Below, piece after piece: positions 27,616 to 36,137 of a DNA stretch of 64,000 nt. Each line of letters starts with the position of its first letter. The stretch's first letter is position 1. The DNA comes from Mucilaginibacter dorajii. GTDB taxonomy: Bacteria; Bacteroidota; Bacteroidia; Sphingobacteriales; Sphingobacteriaceae. The stretch covers positions 186,001 to 250,000 of the forward strand of contig NZ_JANTYS010000001.1 of the NCBI RefSeq assembly GCF_024808255.1, in the 5' to 3' direction. A program made the position numbers and the translations under genes. Under the pieces are notes generated by a model. It searched no databases, was not told where the DNA came from, and worked only from the letters and a program-made list of their open reading frames with translations.

Positions 27616-27921
27616 ATGAAAAGCGAAGGCCCACTTGATGATTTTTTCAATAGGACTGATTATGCTCCCCCCGCTTTAATACAGATTACCAGGGATAACG
27701 GTCGGATGGAAACGGCCGATATCTTCCCCGTTTACCGTCAGGAAAGCGAAGTGTATGTGGCGACGCAGGCCCTTCGCTTATACCAGGGCTATCTGGATAA
27801 CGATAGCGAAGATTTTGAGGAAAGGCTGGAACGTTACCTGGAATATGTGGATCTGGAGGGCGAAGCCAATCCTGGTTTTTGGGGCGAACTGCATTTTCAT
27901 GGCATAACCCTGTATGAATGA
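27616..27921 (+). CDS. Hypothetical small acidic protein
   Basis: This 101-aa, acidic, soluble protein has no signal peptide. Residues 10-60 look like a small beta-rich fold (PALIQITRDNGRMETADIFPVYR), followed by an acidic helix (DNDSEDFEERLERYLEYVDLEGE). I do not recognise the family. Its stop codon overlaps the start of the next plus-strand frame (ATGA), so the two were probably a coupled pair. Their composition and position next to broken genes suggest a piece of a mobile element. Confidence 0.5.
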   Translation: MKSEGPLDDFFNRTDYAPPALIQITRDNGRMETADIFPVYRQESEVYVATQALRLYQGYLDNDSEDFEERLERYLEYVDLEGEANPGFWGELHFHGITLYE

Positions 27922-28215
27922 AATATACCAGGCAGCGCCTGAGCGAAGCGGAAGTATTGCAGGTGCTTGATTTATTACAGGATAAGCAGCCGGTGTTCCT
28001 CTTCGGTAATGATCCCGATACAGTGCAATCCTTTACCTATGACCGGTTCTATGAACGCAAATATATCCAGCTGATGGGCAATGATGGCAGTTTCCTGGTT
28101 TTCATTAATGGCGGTTTTTCCGCCGAGATCGAACTGGTGGAAACCGAATGGGAAATTACCGGCGGGGATATTTCTGACAACCGACTGGAATGGGAGATCC
28201 TGCGCCGATCAAGGC
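27918..28215 (+). pseudogene. Hypothetical protein, 3' end replaced
   Basis: From ATG 27918 the first ~100 codons look genuine (EAEVLQVLDLLQDKQPVFLFG, then FLVFINGGFSAEIELVE). Beyond about 28215 the frame stays open to 28550 only because it runs antisense through the acetolactate synthase subunit gene, where it turns into Pro/Arg-rich nonsense. The natural end is therefore probably lost at a junction near 28215. It is translationally coupled to the 101-aa gene. Function unknown. Confidence 0.5.
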
Positions 28216-28743
28216 CTATACATCCTGATGGCCAGGTAAGGCCTCAAACGGCACCAGGCTTTCCTCCACGATCAACCCGCTCTTACAGAACCCCAATAAA
28301 TGCGGCCCCTCCAACAAGGCGTACAATTCTGCCAGGTCTTCATCCGAACCGGTCTTGGAGATCACTAGGCTGTTTTCGCCCATACTGCTCAGGGTTGCTC
28401 CGTACTTTGCCATTAATGCCCAAAGCTGCACATTCAGCGCAGCAGCCCGTAAGCGATAAAAGCCGGTCTTTTTCAAACCCTCACCAGCCGGGTAAACTGT
28501 CACGGCGTACACTTCAACGATCTTTTTTAGCTTTTCACGGAATGGGATAAGTACCCTTTCCGGCAACTCCGCCTCCAGCGTCACCATTACCAGGTCGCTG
28601 ATATCAGTACGGGAAACATTCAGGCTCTGCACGTCGTAGCTGGCGCGGTTAAAATAGATTAGGATCTGCCCGATCAGGCCTTTTTTGTCCTCGGCGTAGA
28701 TGGAAAAGATAAACTGGTTTTCGGATGTTGCTGGCTTTTTCAT
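28216..28743 (-). CDS. ilvN: Acetolactate synthase regulatory subunit-like ACT protein
   Basis: This 175-aa protein has an N-terminal ACT domain (about 10-85: FIFSIYAEDKKGLIGQILIYFNRASYDVQSLNVSR) and a C-terminal part (about 95-165) like that of IlvN/IlvH small subunits. It would bind valine or another branched-chain amino acid and the catalytic subunit IlvB, tuning the first step of Val/Leu/Ile synthesis. No ilvB, ilvC or ilvD is within this window, which is unusual because this gene normally lies inside that operon. It is preceded by a leader peptide rich in Ile/Val/Leu and a terminator, so amino-acid-dependent attenuation is likely. The gene symbol rests on homology by eye. Confidence 0.8.
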   Translation of the reverse strand: MKKPATSENQFIFSIYAEDKKGLIGQILIYFNRASYDVQSLNVSRTDISDLVMVTLEAELPERVLIPFREKLKKIVEVYAVTVYPAGEGLKKTGFYRLRAAALNVQLWALMAKYGATLSSMGENSLVISKTGSDEDLAELYALLEGPHLLGFCKSGLIVEESLVPFEALPGHQDV

Positions 28744-28755
28744 GATTTTTGAATT

Positions 28756-28786
28756 AAAAAAAAGCCTCCCGGATTTCCGGGAGGCT
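28756..28786 (-). terminator. Attenuator hairpin ahead of ilvN-like gene
   Basis: AGCCTCCCGGA pairs perfectly with TCCGGGAGGCT (11 bp, tight loop). On the minus strand it is followed by eight Ts, directly before the ATG at 28743. It lies between the leader peptide and the ilvN-like gene, so it must be bypassed for expression. Confidence 0.85.
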
Positions 28787-28814
28787 CAATATCGTTTTTA
28801 AATTTCGGTTACGA

Positions 28815-28928
28815 TCAGGACACTCCCGGTAAAATCGGAACGATAATAATGACAGCTATATTAATCACGTTCAGCAGGCTGGTAGCCGGCTGTGTTTTGG
28901 CAATGATATGTTGGTAAGCGTTTGTCAT
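28815..28928 (-). CDS. Branched-chain amino acid leader peptide
   Basis: A 37-codon frame (ATG 28928, TGA 28815-28817) encodes a peptide whose second half is loaded with regulatory residues: LLNVINI followed by AVIIIVPIL. The codons for Ile, Val and Leu come in runs, and a strong terminator hairpin follows before the ilvN-like gene. This is the classical attenuation layout: ribosomes stall when charged tRNA-Ile, -Val or -Leu is short and the terminator is avoided. It is too short for ordinary gene calling. Alternative pairing of an antiterminator was not mapped. Confidence 0.75.
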   Translation of the reverse strand: MTNAYQHIIAKTQPATSLLNVINIAVIIIVPILPGVS

Positions 28929-29084
28929 TAAGCGTGCAAGATAGGAATTATTCCATAAAATGATAGCGCAATGATTTTTATAATATTCGATATCAAAATC
29001 GTAAAATAGGTTTGATTAATTCATGCCACTGAGTCAATTTTATTTAGCGTGAAATTTTACTATTTTTGAATTTGAGGCATAGCA

Positions 29085-29297
29085 ATGACAGTCTATACGA
29101 ACCTTAATGATCAACAAATAGTCGCCCTGGTTAAACAGAGTGATGAAATAGCCTATCAAGACGTTTACCTGCGGTATAATAAACTGCTTTTTCTCTTTGC
29201 ATACCGCAAATTAAGAGATAAAGAGGAAGCCAGGGAAGTGGTACAGGGTATATTTGTTTGGTTATGGAACAAAGAGGGATTCGAACTTTCGCCCTAA
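29085..29297 (+). pseudogene. Truncated ECF sigma factor
   Basis: The first ~65 residues are sigma region 2 (IVALVKQSDEIAYQDVYLRYNKLLFLFAYRKLRDKEEAREVV, then IFVWLWNKE). The frame ends three residues after GFEL, at SP, and region 4 is absent. A TATTTTTG box about 25 bp upstream matches the -7 consensus, so a promoter may survive. The break falls within AAAGAGGGATTCGAAC, which looks like a tRNA-type or attachment-site sequence, suggesting an insertion or recombination event cut the gene. No function is expected. Confidence 0.75.
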
Positions 29298-29464
29298 AAC
29301 CCCACTCTACAGCCACTTTTACCCTTGAAAACCTAAAAGTGCCACGATTCTACCACGAATCCGTGTTTTTAAGTTAAAAATGTACCTGGCGGAGAGGGAG
29401 ATTTCCGAGCCTAAGTTCTATTGTATTAATTATTAAATTTCTAATTTATATTTTCTTCGTAATT

Positions 29465-29620
29465 CTATGCATGACGCATAAAGTCAACAAAAAATGTCGT
29501 TCCCTTGCCTGGTTCACTTTTCGGCGAAATCGGTGCACTATTCATTATCGTTTTGCAAAATCGGCGCCAAAGCCTTCACCAAGGCCAATAAGTGTTCTGA
29601 ATATTAATCGCCTCCGCTAC
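29465..29620 (-). pseudogene. Remnant of a histidine kinase C-terminus
   Basis: On the minus strand one frame reads KTIMNSAPISPKSEPGKGTTF and then FVDF before a stop, closely matching the last beta-strands of sensor kinase ATPase domains. The preceding glycine-rich loop can be read only after a frameshift (GLGEGFGADFAK). The rest of the kinase is missing. Confidence 0.55.
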
Positions 29621-29971
29621 CTTAAAGGAAGCTTAGTCGGAATTACAAACTCACAGATCGTTATGTTGATAAGCGAATAAACCTCATTTTAAAAATCGCA
29701 GATAAATAGCTTAGTGGTTCAAATAATTTAAAAATCATCCCCTAAATTTCCAATTCGTCTTAATTTTTCAATGAATTGGTTTAAAAAAACGCCACTCTGG
29801 GGAACCATTTTATTGAAGACTTGAAAAAATTGCCGGAGATTGACTGAGCTCCCAAAGGAGACTTATTGATATGATGCTCACTGCCGCGCTGCGATCTATA
29901 CAGGCAGCCGTTAAAAAAACAAGGTTTGCAAAGTCAACTATTGATATGTCATCTCCCGCGACTGCCTATTC
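29621..29971. other. Non-coding or decayed stretch
   Basis: No supported gene. Bases 29776-29815 (AATTGGTTTAAAAAAACGCC onward) resemble 49421-49460 at about 70 percent by eye, perhaps the ends of a degraded element. Confidence 0.35.
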
Positions 29972-31534
29972 TTACTTTTTGTTATATTCCAAGTTGGCCG
30001 GAATGAGTATCGTGTTTTGGCTCTCCATGATACCTGGGGTCAAATATTGTTGCCAGTCTAATTTATACTCCTCGTGCTGATGAAGGTATTCTATCCGGAA
30101 TGGGTAAAATCCTTTGGATAAGGGCACTATGGATGTCTTGTAATCACCATCGCAGGTAATGACTAACTTATTATCAATAAATAGCTTGCCTTTATCGCCA
30201 CCTACTCCAAAAATGTAATATCCTTCTTCCTTCGTTTCGAGTAAGCCGTCGATCACCAGCGCGTAATGATTCTTCCGCGGTAGCTTATCAGGATCAAAAT
30301 CATTGTCGGTTATACCCGTTTTTGCAGGTTTCAGCTTTGTAAGATCTGGCCATTTATCCCAGGTTCCTTCGTAATAAGCGTAGTTAAATCCACCATGCTG
30401 CCAATGCTTAGCGTTCGAGAGCGGCTTCGGCATTTTCTCATCAGTAAAAAGGCCCGTAGTAATTCTATCATACCTGCTTCGGTTAGTCAGGGCCTTATAG
30501 GTGACCATAGCCGGGCCGTTAATTGTGGTCGCCTGCTGAATTTTTGGAGAGTTGCGTGTTGGGACCGTTCCGTCAACCGTGTAGTGTATGCGGGTTGTAT
30601 CCTCATAATAGGAAAGCTTAAAAGGCTTATCTTTTATTACAATGCCGTTCATTGGAGAAAAAAGCATGTTCTTGATATACCCCTCATAGATAAACTTCAG
30701 GCCGTCATAGGTGCCTTTAAATTTTACGGACCCGTGTGTTTCGCCTGAATAAACATCGAGCTTCCATTTCAGACTTGCAGGCGCGTTATTTTTTAAGATA
30801 GTTTCCAGCGTATCTATTTTCATACTGTTCAAATCACTTTCCCTGCCTGCGATAAAGAACGTTGTATTTTGAAATGGTAGCGTTGACAGTTTAGCTGCAG
30901 CCATTTTTAACACATAATTATTATCCCACCAGACACTCGGGTCGATCGCGATAAAAGATTTGAATAGAGTGGGCTCAGTGACCAGTGCGTAAAGTACAAA
31001 CATACCACTCAAAGAATGCCCCCAAAGGGTGTTGTCCCCGTTGGAGGGATACTGCTTATTAATATATGGGATCAATTCATTCTTGAGGAACCCGAGGAAC
31101 TTATCGGCTCCGCCTGAATTTTTCCAGGTGTCCAAATGCGTAGGTGCGAGGTCGGCGTTCCGGTCAGGTTCAACGATGCTGACAATAATGGTTGGCGGCA
31201 TGAAGCCCTGATCCTCGACAAAATGCTGCACCTGTGCGATCGTTCCTGTGTTCCAGTCACTTCCATCCAATACATACATTACATCATATTTTTCAGCACT
31301 TCCGGGCTTATAGCCGGGTGGTAGGATCACTTTAAACTGGCGCTCCTGGTTGAGTATGGACGAATGGAGAGAATCCGGCAGACCGTGCTCGCGGATATTG
31401 ACGTCTGTACCTTGTGCCGTAGCAGAGTTATTCAGACTGCCGGTCGTTATGAACGACATTAAAAAAAACAGGACCGGTGTTACCTTAGTCTTAGCAAGAT
31501 AAAGTCTTGAAATTATTAGATATTTTTTGAACAT
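29972..31534 (-). CDS. Esterase-fold protein with sugar-binding-like C-terminal domains
   Basis: This 520-aa secreted protein has an N-terminal membrane-spanning signal and then an alpha/beta-hydrolase of the putative-esterase (Fes/esterase D) family, about residues 60-290. The nucleophile elbow is GHSLSG, an acid is likely in DPSVWWD, and a His in GETHGS. Residues about 295-370 resemble the beta-N-acetylhexosaminidase C-terminal sandwich (YYEDTTRIHYTVDGTVPTRNSP). Residues about 400-510 look like a PA14 domain (YYEGTW...GYYIFGVGGDKGKLFIDNKLV). It probably deacylates a surface polysaccharide or siderophore ester. It stands alone; no operon partner is evident. Confidence 0.82.
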   Translation of the reverse strand: MFKKYLIISRLYLAKTKVTPVLFFLMSFITTGSLNNSATAQGTDVNIREHGLPDSLHSSILNQERQFKVILPPGYKPGSAEKYDVMYVLDGSDWNTGTIAQVQHFVEDQGFMPPTIIVSIVEPDRNADLAPTHLDTWKNSGGADKFLGFLKNELIPYINKQYPSNGDNTLWGHSLSGMFVLYALVTEPTLFKSFIAIDPSVWWDNNYVLKMAAAKLSTLPFQNTTFFIAGRESDLNSMKIDTLETILKNNAPASLKWKLDVYSGETHGSVKFKGTYDGLKFIYEGYIKNMLFSPMNGIVIKDKPFKLSYYEDTTRIHYTVDGTVPTRNSPKIQQATTINGPAMVTYKALTNRSRYDRITTGLFTDEKMPKPLSNAKHWQHGGFNYAYYEGTWDKWPDLTKLKPAKTGITDNDFDPDKLPRKNHYALVIDGLLETKEEGYYIFGVGGDKGKLFIDNKLVITCDGDYKTSIVPLSKGFYPFRIEYLHQHEEYKLDWQQYLTPGIMESQNTILIPANLEYNKK

Positions 31535-31621
31535 TATGTGTTTTTATTAGCGATCTTTTACTTTTATAAATCTCAAATGGCACTTCTTATTTTACCTTAC
31601 GATTTATTATTTGGCTTAAAA

Positions 31622-34600
31622 CTATTCTGCTCTCAGGCTCTTTACAGGGTTACTTGTTGCCGCCCTTATCGTCAGGAAGCTCACCGTCCCCAGCGCTATC
31701 AGCAGCGCAGCTATCCCTGCCAGCACGAACACCCACCAGCTGAAAGCAACCCGGTACGCGTACCCTTGTATCCATCGATGGAGCGCCAGCCAGGCCAGCG
31801 GCCAGGCGATCAAATTCCCGATCAGTACCAACCCGATAAAATGTTTGGACAGCAGGAAGACGACATCCTTTACAGAGGCACCCATGACCTTACGGATGCC
31901 GATCTCCTTGGCCCGCTTCTCCATGGAAAAAGAAGCCAACCCGTAAAGCCCTAAACAGGAGATGAAGATCGCCAGACCGGTCATGATCGCCACCATTTGG
32001 GAGACCTGGGTATCGGTCCTGTATATTTCCTTAAAATGATCGTCCAGGAACTGGTATTCAAAAGGATACTCCGGCAGAACTTTTTTCCAGGTAGATTCGA
32101 TAAACGCGAGGGCCTGGCGGGCCTGCTGACCGTTTATTTTCACCGACATTGTACTGAATCCCCCGCCTACCGGTTGATTTAGATCGCCCAGGAACATGGG
32201 TTCGATCTTATGGTGGAGGGAATTGAAATTAAAGTCTCTGGAAATACCTACAATACTCGACAAAGTATCACCCCCGAAATGTTTTCCGATCAGCGATGAC
32301 AACGGCATTCCTGGCTGATCTTTGAGCAGTTCCCTGCCCAGGGTCTCGTTGATGATGAATTCTTTCGCGAGCGCGGACTTTTCGTTGGAGAAATTCCTGC
32401 CCGCCACCAGGTGTATCTTATAAAGGCTCAGATAATCGTGATCAACGAACAGCCCAGGGGTGAACACCACCCGCATAGGTCCGTTGCCAGGCCAGAATCC
32501 GAAACCCAGCTGTCCCACATCACTCCCCAGCTGGTCCTGCGCCCCGGTCACACCTATCACGAGCAAACCGGCTGACAATTCTTCCTTCAGCAAAGCATAT
32601 TTACCGGAGGTGATGCCATGTAGCCGTATAGTGACAACCTGGTCGCGGTCAAAGCCCGGATCCCGTTTTTCCATATAATTTAACTGACGAAACACGAGAA
32701 TGGTAGCTACTGTCAGAAAGATGGCGCTGGCAAACTGTCCTACCACAAGGGCACTCCTAAAAGTGCTTTTTTTTCTGCCTAACTCACCGACACCTTTTAA
32801 CACCTTTACCGGCTGAAAGGAAGATAGGTAAATGGCCGGATATAAACCCGATAACACGCCAAGCAGGATCGTTCCCAAGAACAAAGCCAGCAGCAGTCCG
32901 GGGTGCACGAAGAAAATTGCGCTCAGATCGCGCCCGCTTAGTCTATTGATATAGGGCAGCGCCAGGCTCACCAATCCGAGGGCAATAATCAGCGCGATCA
33001 GGGATAACAGGACCGCCTCGCCCAAGAATTGGAGGGCCAGTTGTGAACGCATGGCGCCAATGGTTTTACGGATGCCCACCTCTTTGGCCCGTTCTGCCGA
33101 CTGGGCGGTGGACAGGTTCATGAAATTAATGCAGGCGATGAGCAAAACGAGCAGCCCGATGGCCATGAAAATATTGATATAGCGCTTATCAAATTTCTGG
33201 AAATTGATATCGTCATAGATGATATCGACGGCGCCTGCATGAACGTCCCTTAACGGTAGCAGGAACATCCCGTAATGTATATCCTTGCCCGACAGGTGAT
33301 GTTTTTTCAGGTAGGAGGGGAATTTTTTTTCCAGCGCAGCCACATCGGTATGAGGTGCAAGCTCCACGTAAGTGTTTACCCAATGATCACTCCATTTATC
33401 CATCCACTTCGGTTTGTAGATGGTATTAAAAGATTGCAGGGCGTCGAATTGGAATTGGGAGTTGGCAGGCACATCTTTCAATATGCCCGTTACTGTATAA
33501 ACAAGGGTGTCCTCCCCAAAATGCTGAACCGTCTTGCCAATGGGATCCACAGCGCCGAATAATTTCCGGGCCGCCGATTCCGTTAGCACAATGCTATTTG
33601 GTTTTTGCAGGGCAGTTTTCCGGTCTCCTTCCAACAGCGGAAAATCGAACATCCGAAGAAAGGAGGTATCCACAAAGAAGGCCTGCGGAAAGAACACTCT
33701 TTTCTCTCCATAAGTCATCTCGTATTGGCTTTTACCATCCACGCGGCTGTAGTTCAGGATTTCGGGGAATTCATCTTTCAGCGTCGGCCCCATCGGGAAC
33801 ATGGTTATGGCTGTCTTTTGGGAAGTTGCTGTGCTGGTAAATGTCTCCACGTCATTAAGCCGGTAAATATTACGGTGGTGTATGCTATCGAAACTCTTTT
33901 CGTAAAATACGAATAGCAGGATCACGATGCATGCAGCCATGCCGGTGCCAAGCCCGATGATATTGATCGCAGCATACACCTTGTTCCGGGTCAGGTGGCG
34001 CCAGGTGAGTTTTAAATAATTTTTGATCATGAAATTGCGGTTTAATTTCTCAGAAGACCATATTTGGATCGCTTCGTGAGACGAATTTACCGTCGCGAAA
34101 TGGGGATCGCGCCTCAAGTTATAAAATGGGCGCTCTTTTTTCAGCACTTGTTTATACTCCGCCGGGCTCTTCCCGGTCATTTGCCGGAAAGCGCGGTTAA
34201 AAGTGGATTTGGAATTGAATCCCGATTCAAATGCCATGCCCAGCAGGGTAATGTGATCATAAGCGGGGTCCTGCATTTTGTGGGCTACCTCTGCAACGCG
34301 AAATTCATTGATAAAATCATTAAAGCTTTTTTTGAGCACCGTATTGACGATCCGGGACAGCTCATGGGTTGTCAGGTCAAGCTTTTCAGCCAGCGCGCTT
34401 AAATTGAGTTCCGGGTTCCGATAATACAGACCTGCTTTCACGGCCTTTTTCAGCCAGGTACCCTTTTGCTTCAACTCCACCGGGAGCAGTGGTTTTTGAA
34501 ACCAAGGCGCTCCGACCGGTACGCCAACTTCCGGTCTTAAGTATGCCACAATTGCTACCCGGGTGAAGCTTACCGCTAAAAGGAAATACAAAGGATAATA

Positions 34601-35206
34601 AACGTGTATGCTTAATTGACCATGGTAATAAAAATAATCCACGGCAGTATAGGGTATCCACAATAACCACAACAGGCCGAACCTCCTCAGTAAGCGATGC
34701 AGCCACCGCAGTTCGTACCGGTACCGATCCCCGCCGTTAAATTTCAGGCCCCGGTAAAAGCGTTCTATCAGCCAATGAGATGCGTACAGGTAGGTGCTGA
34801 CCGAAATAAACGCCAGCAATTGCAATACCGGGTTTAGTTGCTGAAAGGTCGGCGTATCATAAGTAGCGGCGCCTGTCCTTATGCTCTCCTTAATCTCCAA
34901 TACCAGGGCCCCTTGTTCCAGTAACAAGGGGCTAAAATGCAGCATATCCTTCCAACGGAATTGGTATTTTGGCCGTGTTATTTTAAGCACATAAAAAAAG
35001 ATCAGCGGGCCAAGTGCAAGTGAAAATTGCAGTGGCAGCCAGTTCCAATGAGAAAAATAGGCTTCAAGGCCGATGTCCCTGCCCAGTACCCAAAGCAGCC
35101 ACAGCACAATCGTAATCAGGGCCAAACTCAAAAAGCGGTTTGCAGCCCGGTTGATCCTTTTGGCGAATCCCAACTGCAGCGCAAAAGAAAGCCCGATAAA
35201 TATCAC
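31622..35206 (-). CDS. AraC-type membrane regulator fused to FtsX/MacB-like permease
   Basis: This is a 1194-aa fusion. Residues about 1-235 form six to seven membrane helices. Residues about 255-350 are an AraC DNA-binding domain (LNLSALAEKLDLTTHELSRIVN, then ITLLGMAFESGFNSKSTFNRAF). From Met 393 a MacB/FtsX-type permease follows, with two repeats of periplasmic domain plus helix bundle and the conserved ERAKEVGIRKTIGA and EKRAKEIGIRKVMGA loops. No frame break separates the parts. The annotated start GTG 35206 is probably late: the frame stays open to about 35260 and encodes a family-like NAYIFHITPYDLAFLG, but lacks a conventional start, next to a run of eight A. Such permeases usually respond to antimicrobial stress; no ATPase gene is adjacent. 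Confidence 0.85.
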   Translation of the reverse strand: MIFIGLSFALQLGFAKRINRAANRFLSLALITIVLWLLWVLGRDIGLEAYFSHWNWLPLQFSLALGPLIFFYVLKITRPKYQFRWKDMLHFSPLLLEQGALVLEIKESIRTGAATYDTPTFQQLNPVLQLLAFISVSTYLYASHWLIERFYRGLKFNGGDRYRYELRWLHRLLRRFGLLWLLWIPYTAVDYFYYHGQLSIHVYYPLYFLLAVSFTRVAIVAYLRPEVGVPVGAPWFQKPLLPVELKQKGTWLKKAVKAGLYYRNPELNLSALAEKLDLTTHELSRIVNTVLKKSFNDFINEFRVAEVAHKMQDPAYDHITLLGMAFESGFNSKSTFNRAFRQMTGKSPAEYKQVLKKERPFYNLRRDPHFATVNSSHEAIQIWSSEKLNRNFMIKNYLKLTWRHLTRNKVYAAINIIGLGTGMAACIVILLFVFYEKSFDSIHHRNIYRLNDVETFTSTATSQKTAITMFPMGPTLKDEFPEILNYSRVDGKSQYEMTYGEKRVFFPQAFFVDTSFLRMFDFPLLEGDRKTALQKPNSIVLTESAARKLFGAVDPIGKTVQHFGEDTLVYTVTGILKDVPANSQFQFDALQSFNTIYKPKWMDKWSDHWVNTYVELAPHTDVAALEKKFPSYLKKHHLSGKDIHYGMFLLPLRDVHAGAVDIIYDDINFQKFDKRYINIFMAIGLLVLLIACINFMNLSTAQSAERAKEVGIRKTIGAMRSQLALQFLGEAVLLSLIALIIALGLVSLALPYINRLSGRDLSAIFFVHPGLLLALFLGTILLGVLSGLYPAIYLSSFQPVKVLKGVGELGRKKSTFRSALVVGQFASAIFLTVATILVFRQLNYMEKRDPGFDRDQVVTIRLHGITSGKYALLKEELSAGLLVIGVTGAQDQLGSDVGQLGFGFWPGNGPMRVVFTPGLFVDHDYLSLYKIHLVAGRNFSNEKSALAKEFIINETLGRELLKDQPGMPLSSLIGKHFGGDTLSSIVGISRDFNFNSLHHKIEPMFLGDLNQPVGGGFSTMSVKINGQQARQALAFIESTWKKVLPEYPFEYQFLDDHFKEIYRTDTQVSQMVAIMTGLAIFISCLGLYGLASFSMEKRAKEIGIRKVMGASVKDVVFLLSKHFIGLVLIGNLIAWPLAWLALHRWIQGYAYRVAFSWWVFVLAGIAALLIALGTVSFLTIRAATSNPVKSLRAE

Positions 35207-35432
35207 TCCCAGGAAGGCCAGGTCATAAGGGGTGATATGGAAGATATATGCATTCAGGTTTTTTTTACTTCAATCCCCGTTCCAAATCGTTAACTTACTA
35301 ATATAAAGCAAATTGTATTTTGCTTGTACGTATTAATGTAACGATAGCGGACATGGGATCGTACGGTTTTGAATTTCTTTAAAAATATGTGACCCGGTTT
35401 GTTGTATTGTTGCGAATAAATATACCAAACAA

Positions 35433-35462
35433 AAAGCCGCTCTACTTTCGTAAAGCGACTTT
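35433..35462 (-). terminator. Intrinsic terminator next to repeat copy 2
   Basis: AAAGCCGCTCTAC and GTAAAGCGACTTT form a 13-bp stem (two G-U pairs) with a four-base loop (GAAA on the minus strand). A T-run follows on the minus strand. It lies directly after repeat copy 2 on that strand. Confidence 0.75.
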
Positions 35463-35550
35463 GTAGCTCAAAGGAATCGAACCCTTTTACGCAACTTGTA
35501 AATCGTTTAAAATTTTCAACTGCTCTAACATTTGGTTCGAATTATGTCCA
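35463..35550 (-). repeat. About 90-bp imperfect repeat, copy 2
   Basis: Partner of 3686-3775 in the same orientation. Read on the minus strand it contains AAGGG TTCGATT CCTTT, which can fold as a tRNA-type T-arm, and then runs into the terminator at 35433-35462. The protein reading (EQLKILNDLQVA then stop) is also conserved. Confidence 0.5.
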
Positions 35551-36137
35551 GTTAGGGGAAGCTGAAATAGTTCGGTAGTACCCAAGATTACTGTAAAATC
35601 CTCCCTGATTTTTTAAAGAGGCATTGCTATTTACAACTTCATTCACCTTAAATGAATTAACCGCAAGACGAACTATTGATTGTTGAATTGTATTTGCAAC
35701 TTAAAAATCTCAATATCCAATTGCTTTACTCACCACCAATTTATTTTTCTTCCATGGGCGCTGACAAGGGCACAGATGGTGGTTATTTTAAAATTGGCCA
35801 ACAGGGATCAATCAAACGTGATTTATCCAATCATGCGGCTTTAGCCATTTGAAAAGTCTTTTAAGTGCAAAAAAAAGTCGTTAAATGTAAAAGTTATCCA
35901 TTTCAATACCAATATCTTCGAAACGTTAAAATACTAATCAGCAGTAACGATTTACATATAAACCGAACTTTACTGTAAAAAGCCATCAGATGGGAACAAT
36001 TGATGTGGAAGTATCAACAACCATAGCCTTGGGGTAAGAAGGGGTAACAGTAGAGTTTAAATAAATAAGATTTTTCAATTATAATAATAAAGCTGATCTC
36101 GCCCGGCGGGCTTCTATAAACCGATATAATTTCAAAA
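35551..36137. other. Intergenic stretch with mobile-element relic
   Basis: Between repeat copy 2 and the GH29 gene the only structure I can support is the inverted-repeat element at 35714-35829. The 300 bp before the GH29 gene are AT-rich and should hold its promoter; no clear TAnnTTTG box stood out. Confidence 0.4.
35714..35829 (+). repeat. MITE-like element copy A (degenerate)
   Basis: The right end (AAAATTGGCCAACAGGGATC, then ...TTTATCCA) matches the right ends of copies B and C. The left end is more diverged but keeps CAATTGC and CACCAATTT. Length is about 116 bp, and it contains no gene. Confidence 0.5.

Noticed and set aside
28216..28550. The 3' half of the plus-strand frame starting at 27918
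   Set aside because: It is antisense to the ilvN-like gene and reads as Pro/Arg-rich nonsense.
29271..29400. A tRNA gene around the TTCGAAC sequence after the broken sigma factor
   Set aside because: The flanking bases do not form a T-stem and no cloverleaf can be drawn.
3686..35550. The interval between the two 90-bp repeats as one 32-kb genomic island
   Set aside because: The repeats are only about three-quarters identical and no integrase or matching attachment core lies at either end; the interval also contains ordinary PUL and iron-uptake genes.
35463..35550. A complete tRNA gene
   Set aside because: Only a T-arm-like hairpin is present; there is no D-arm, anticodon arm or matching 5' acceptor strand.
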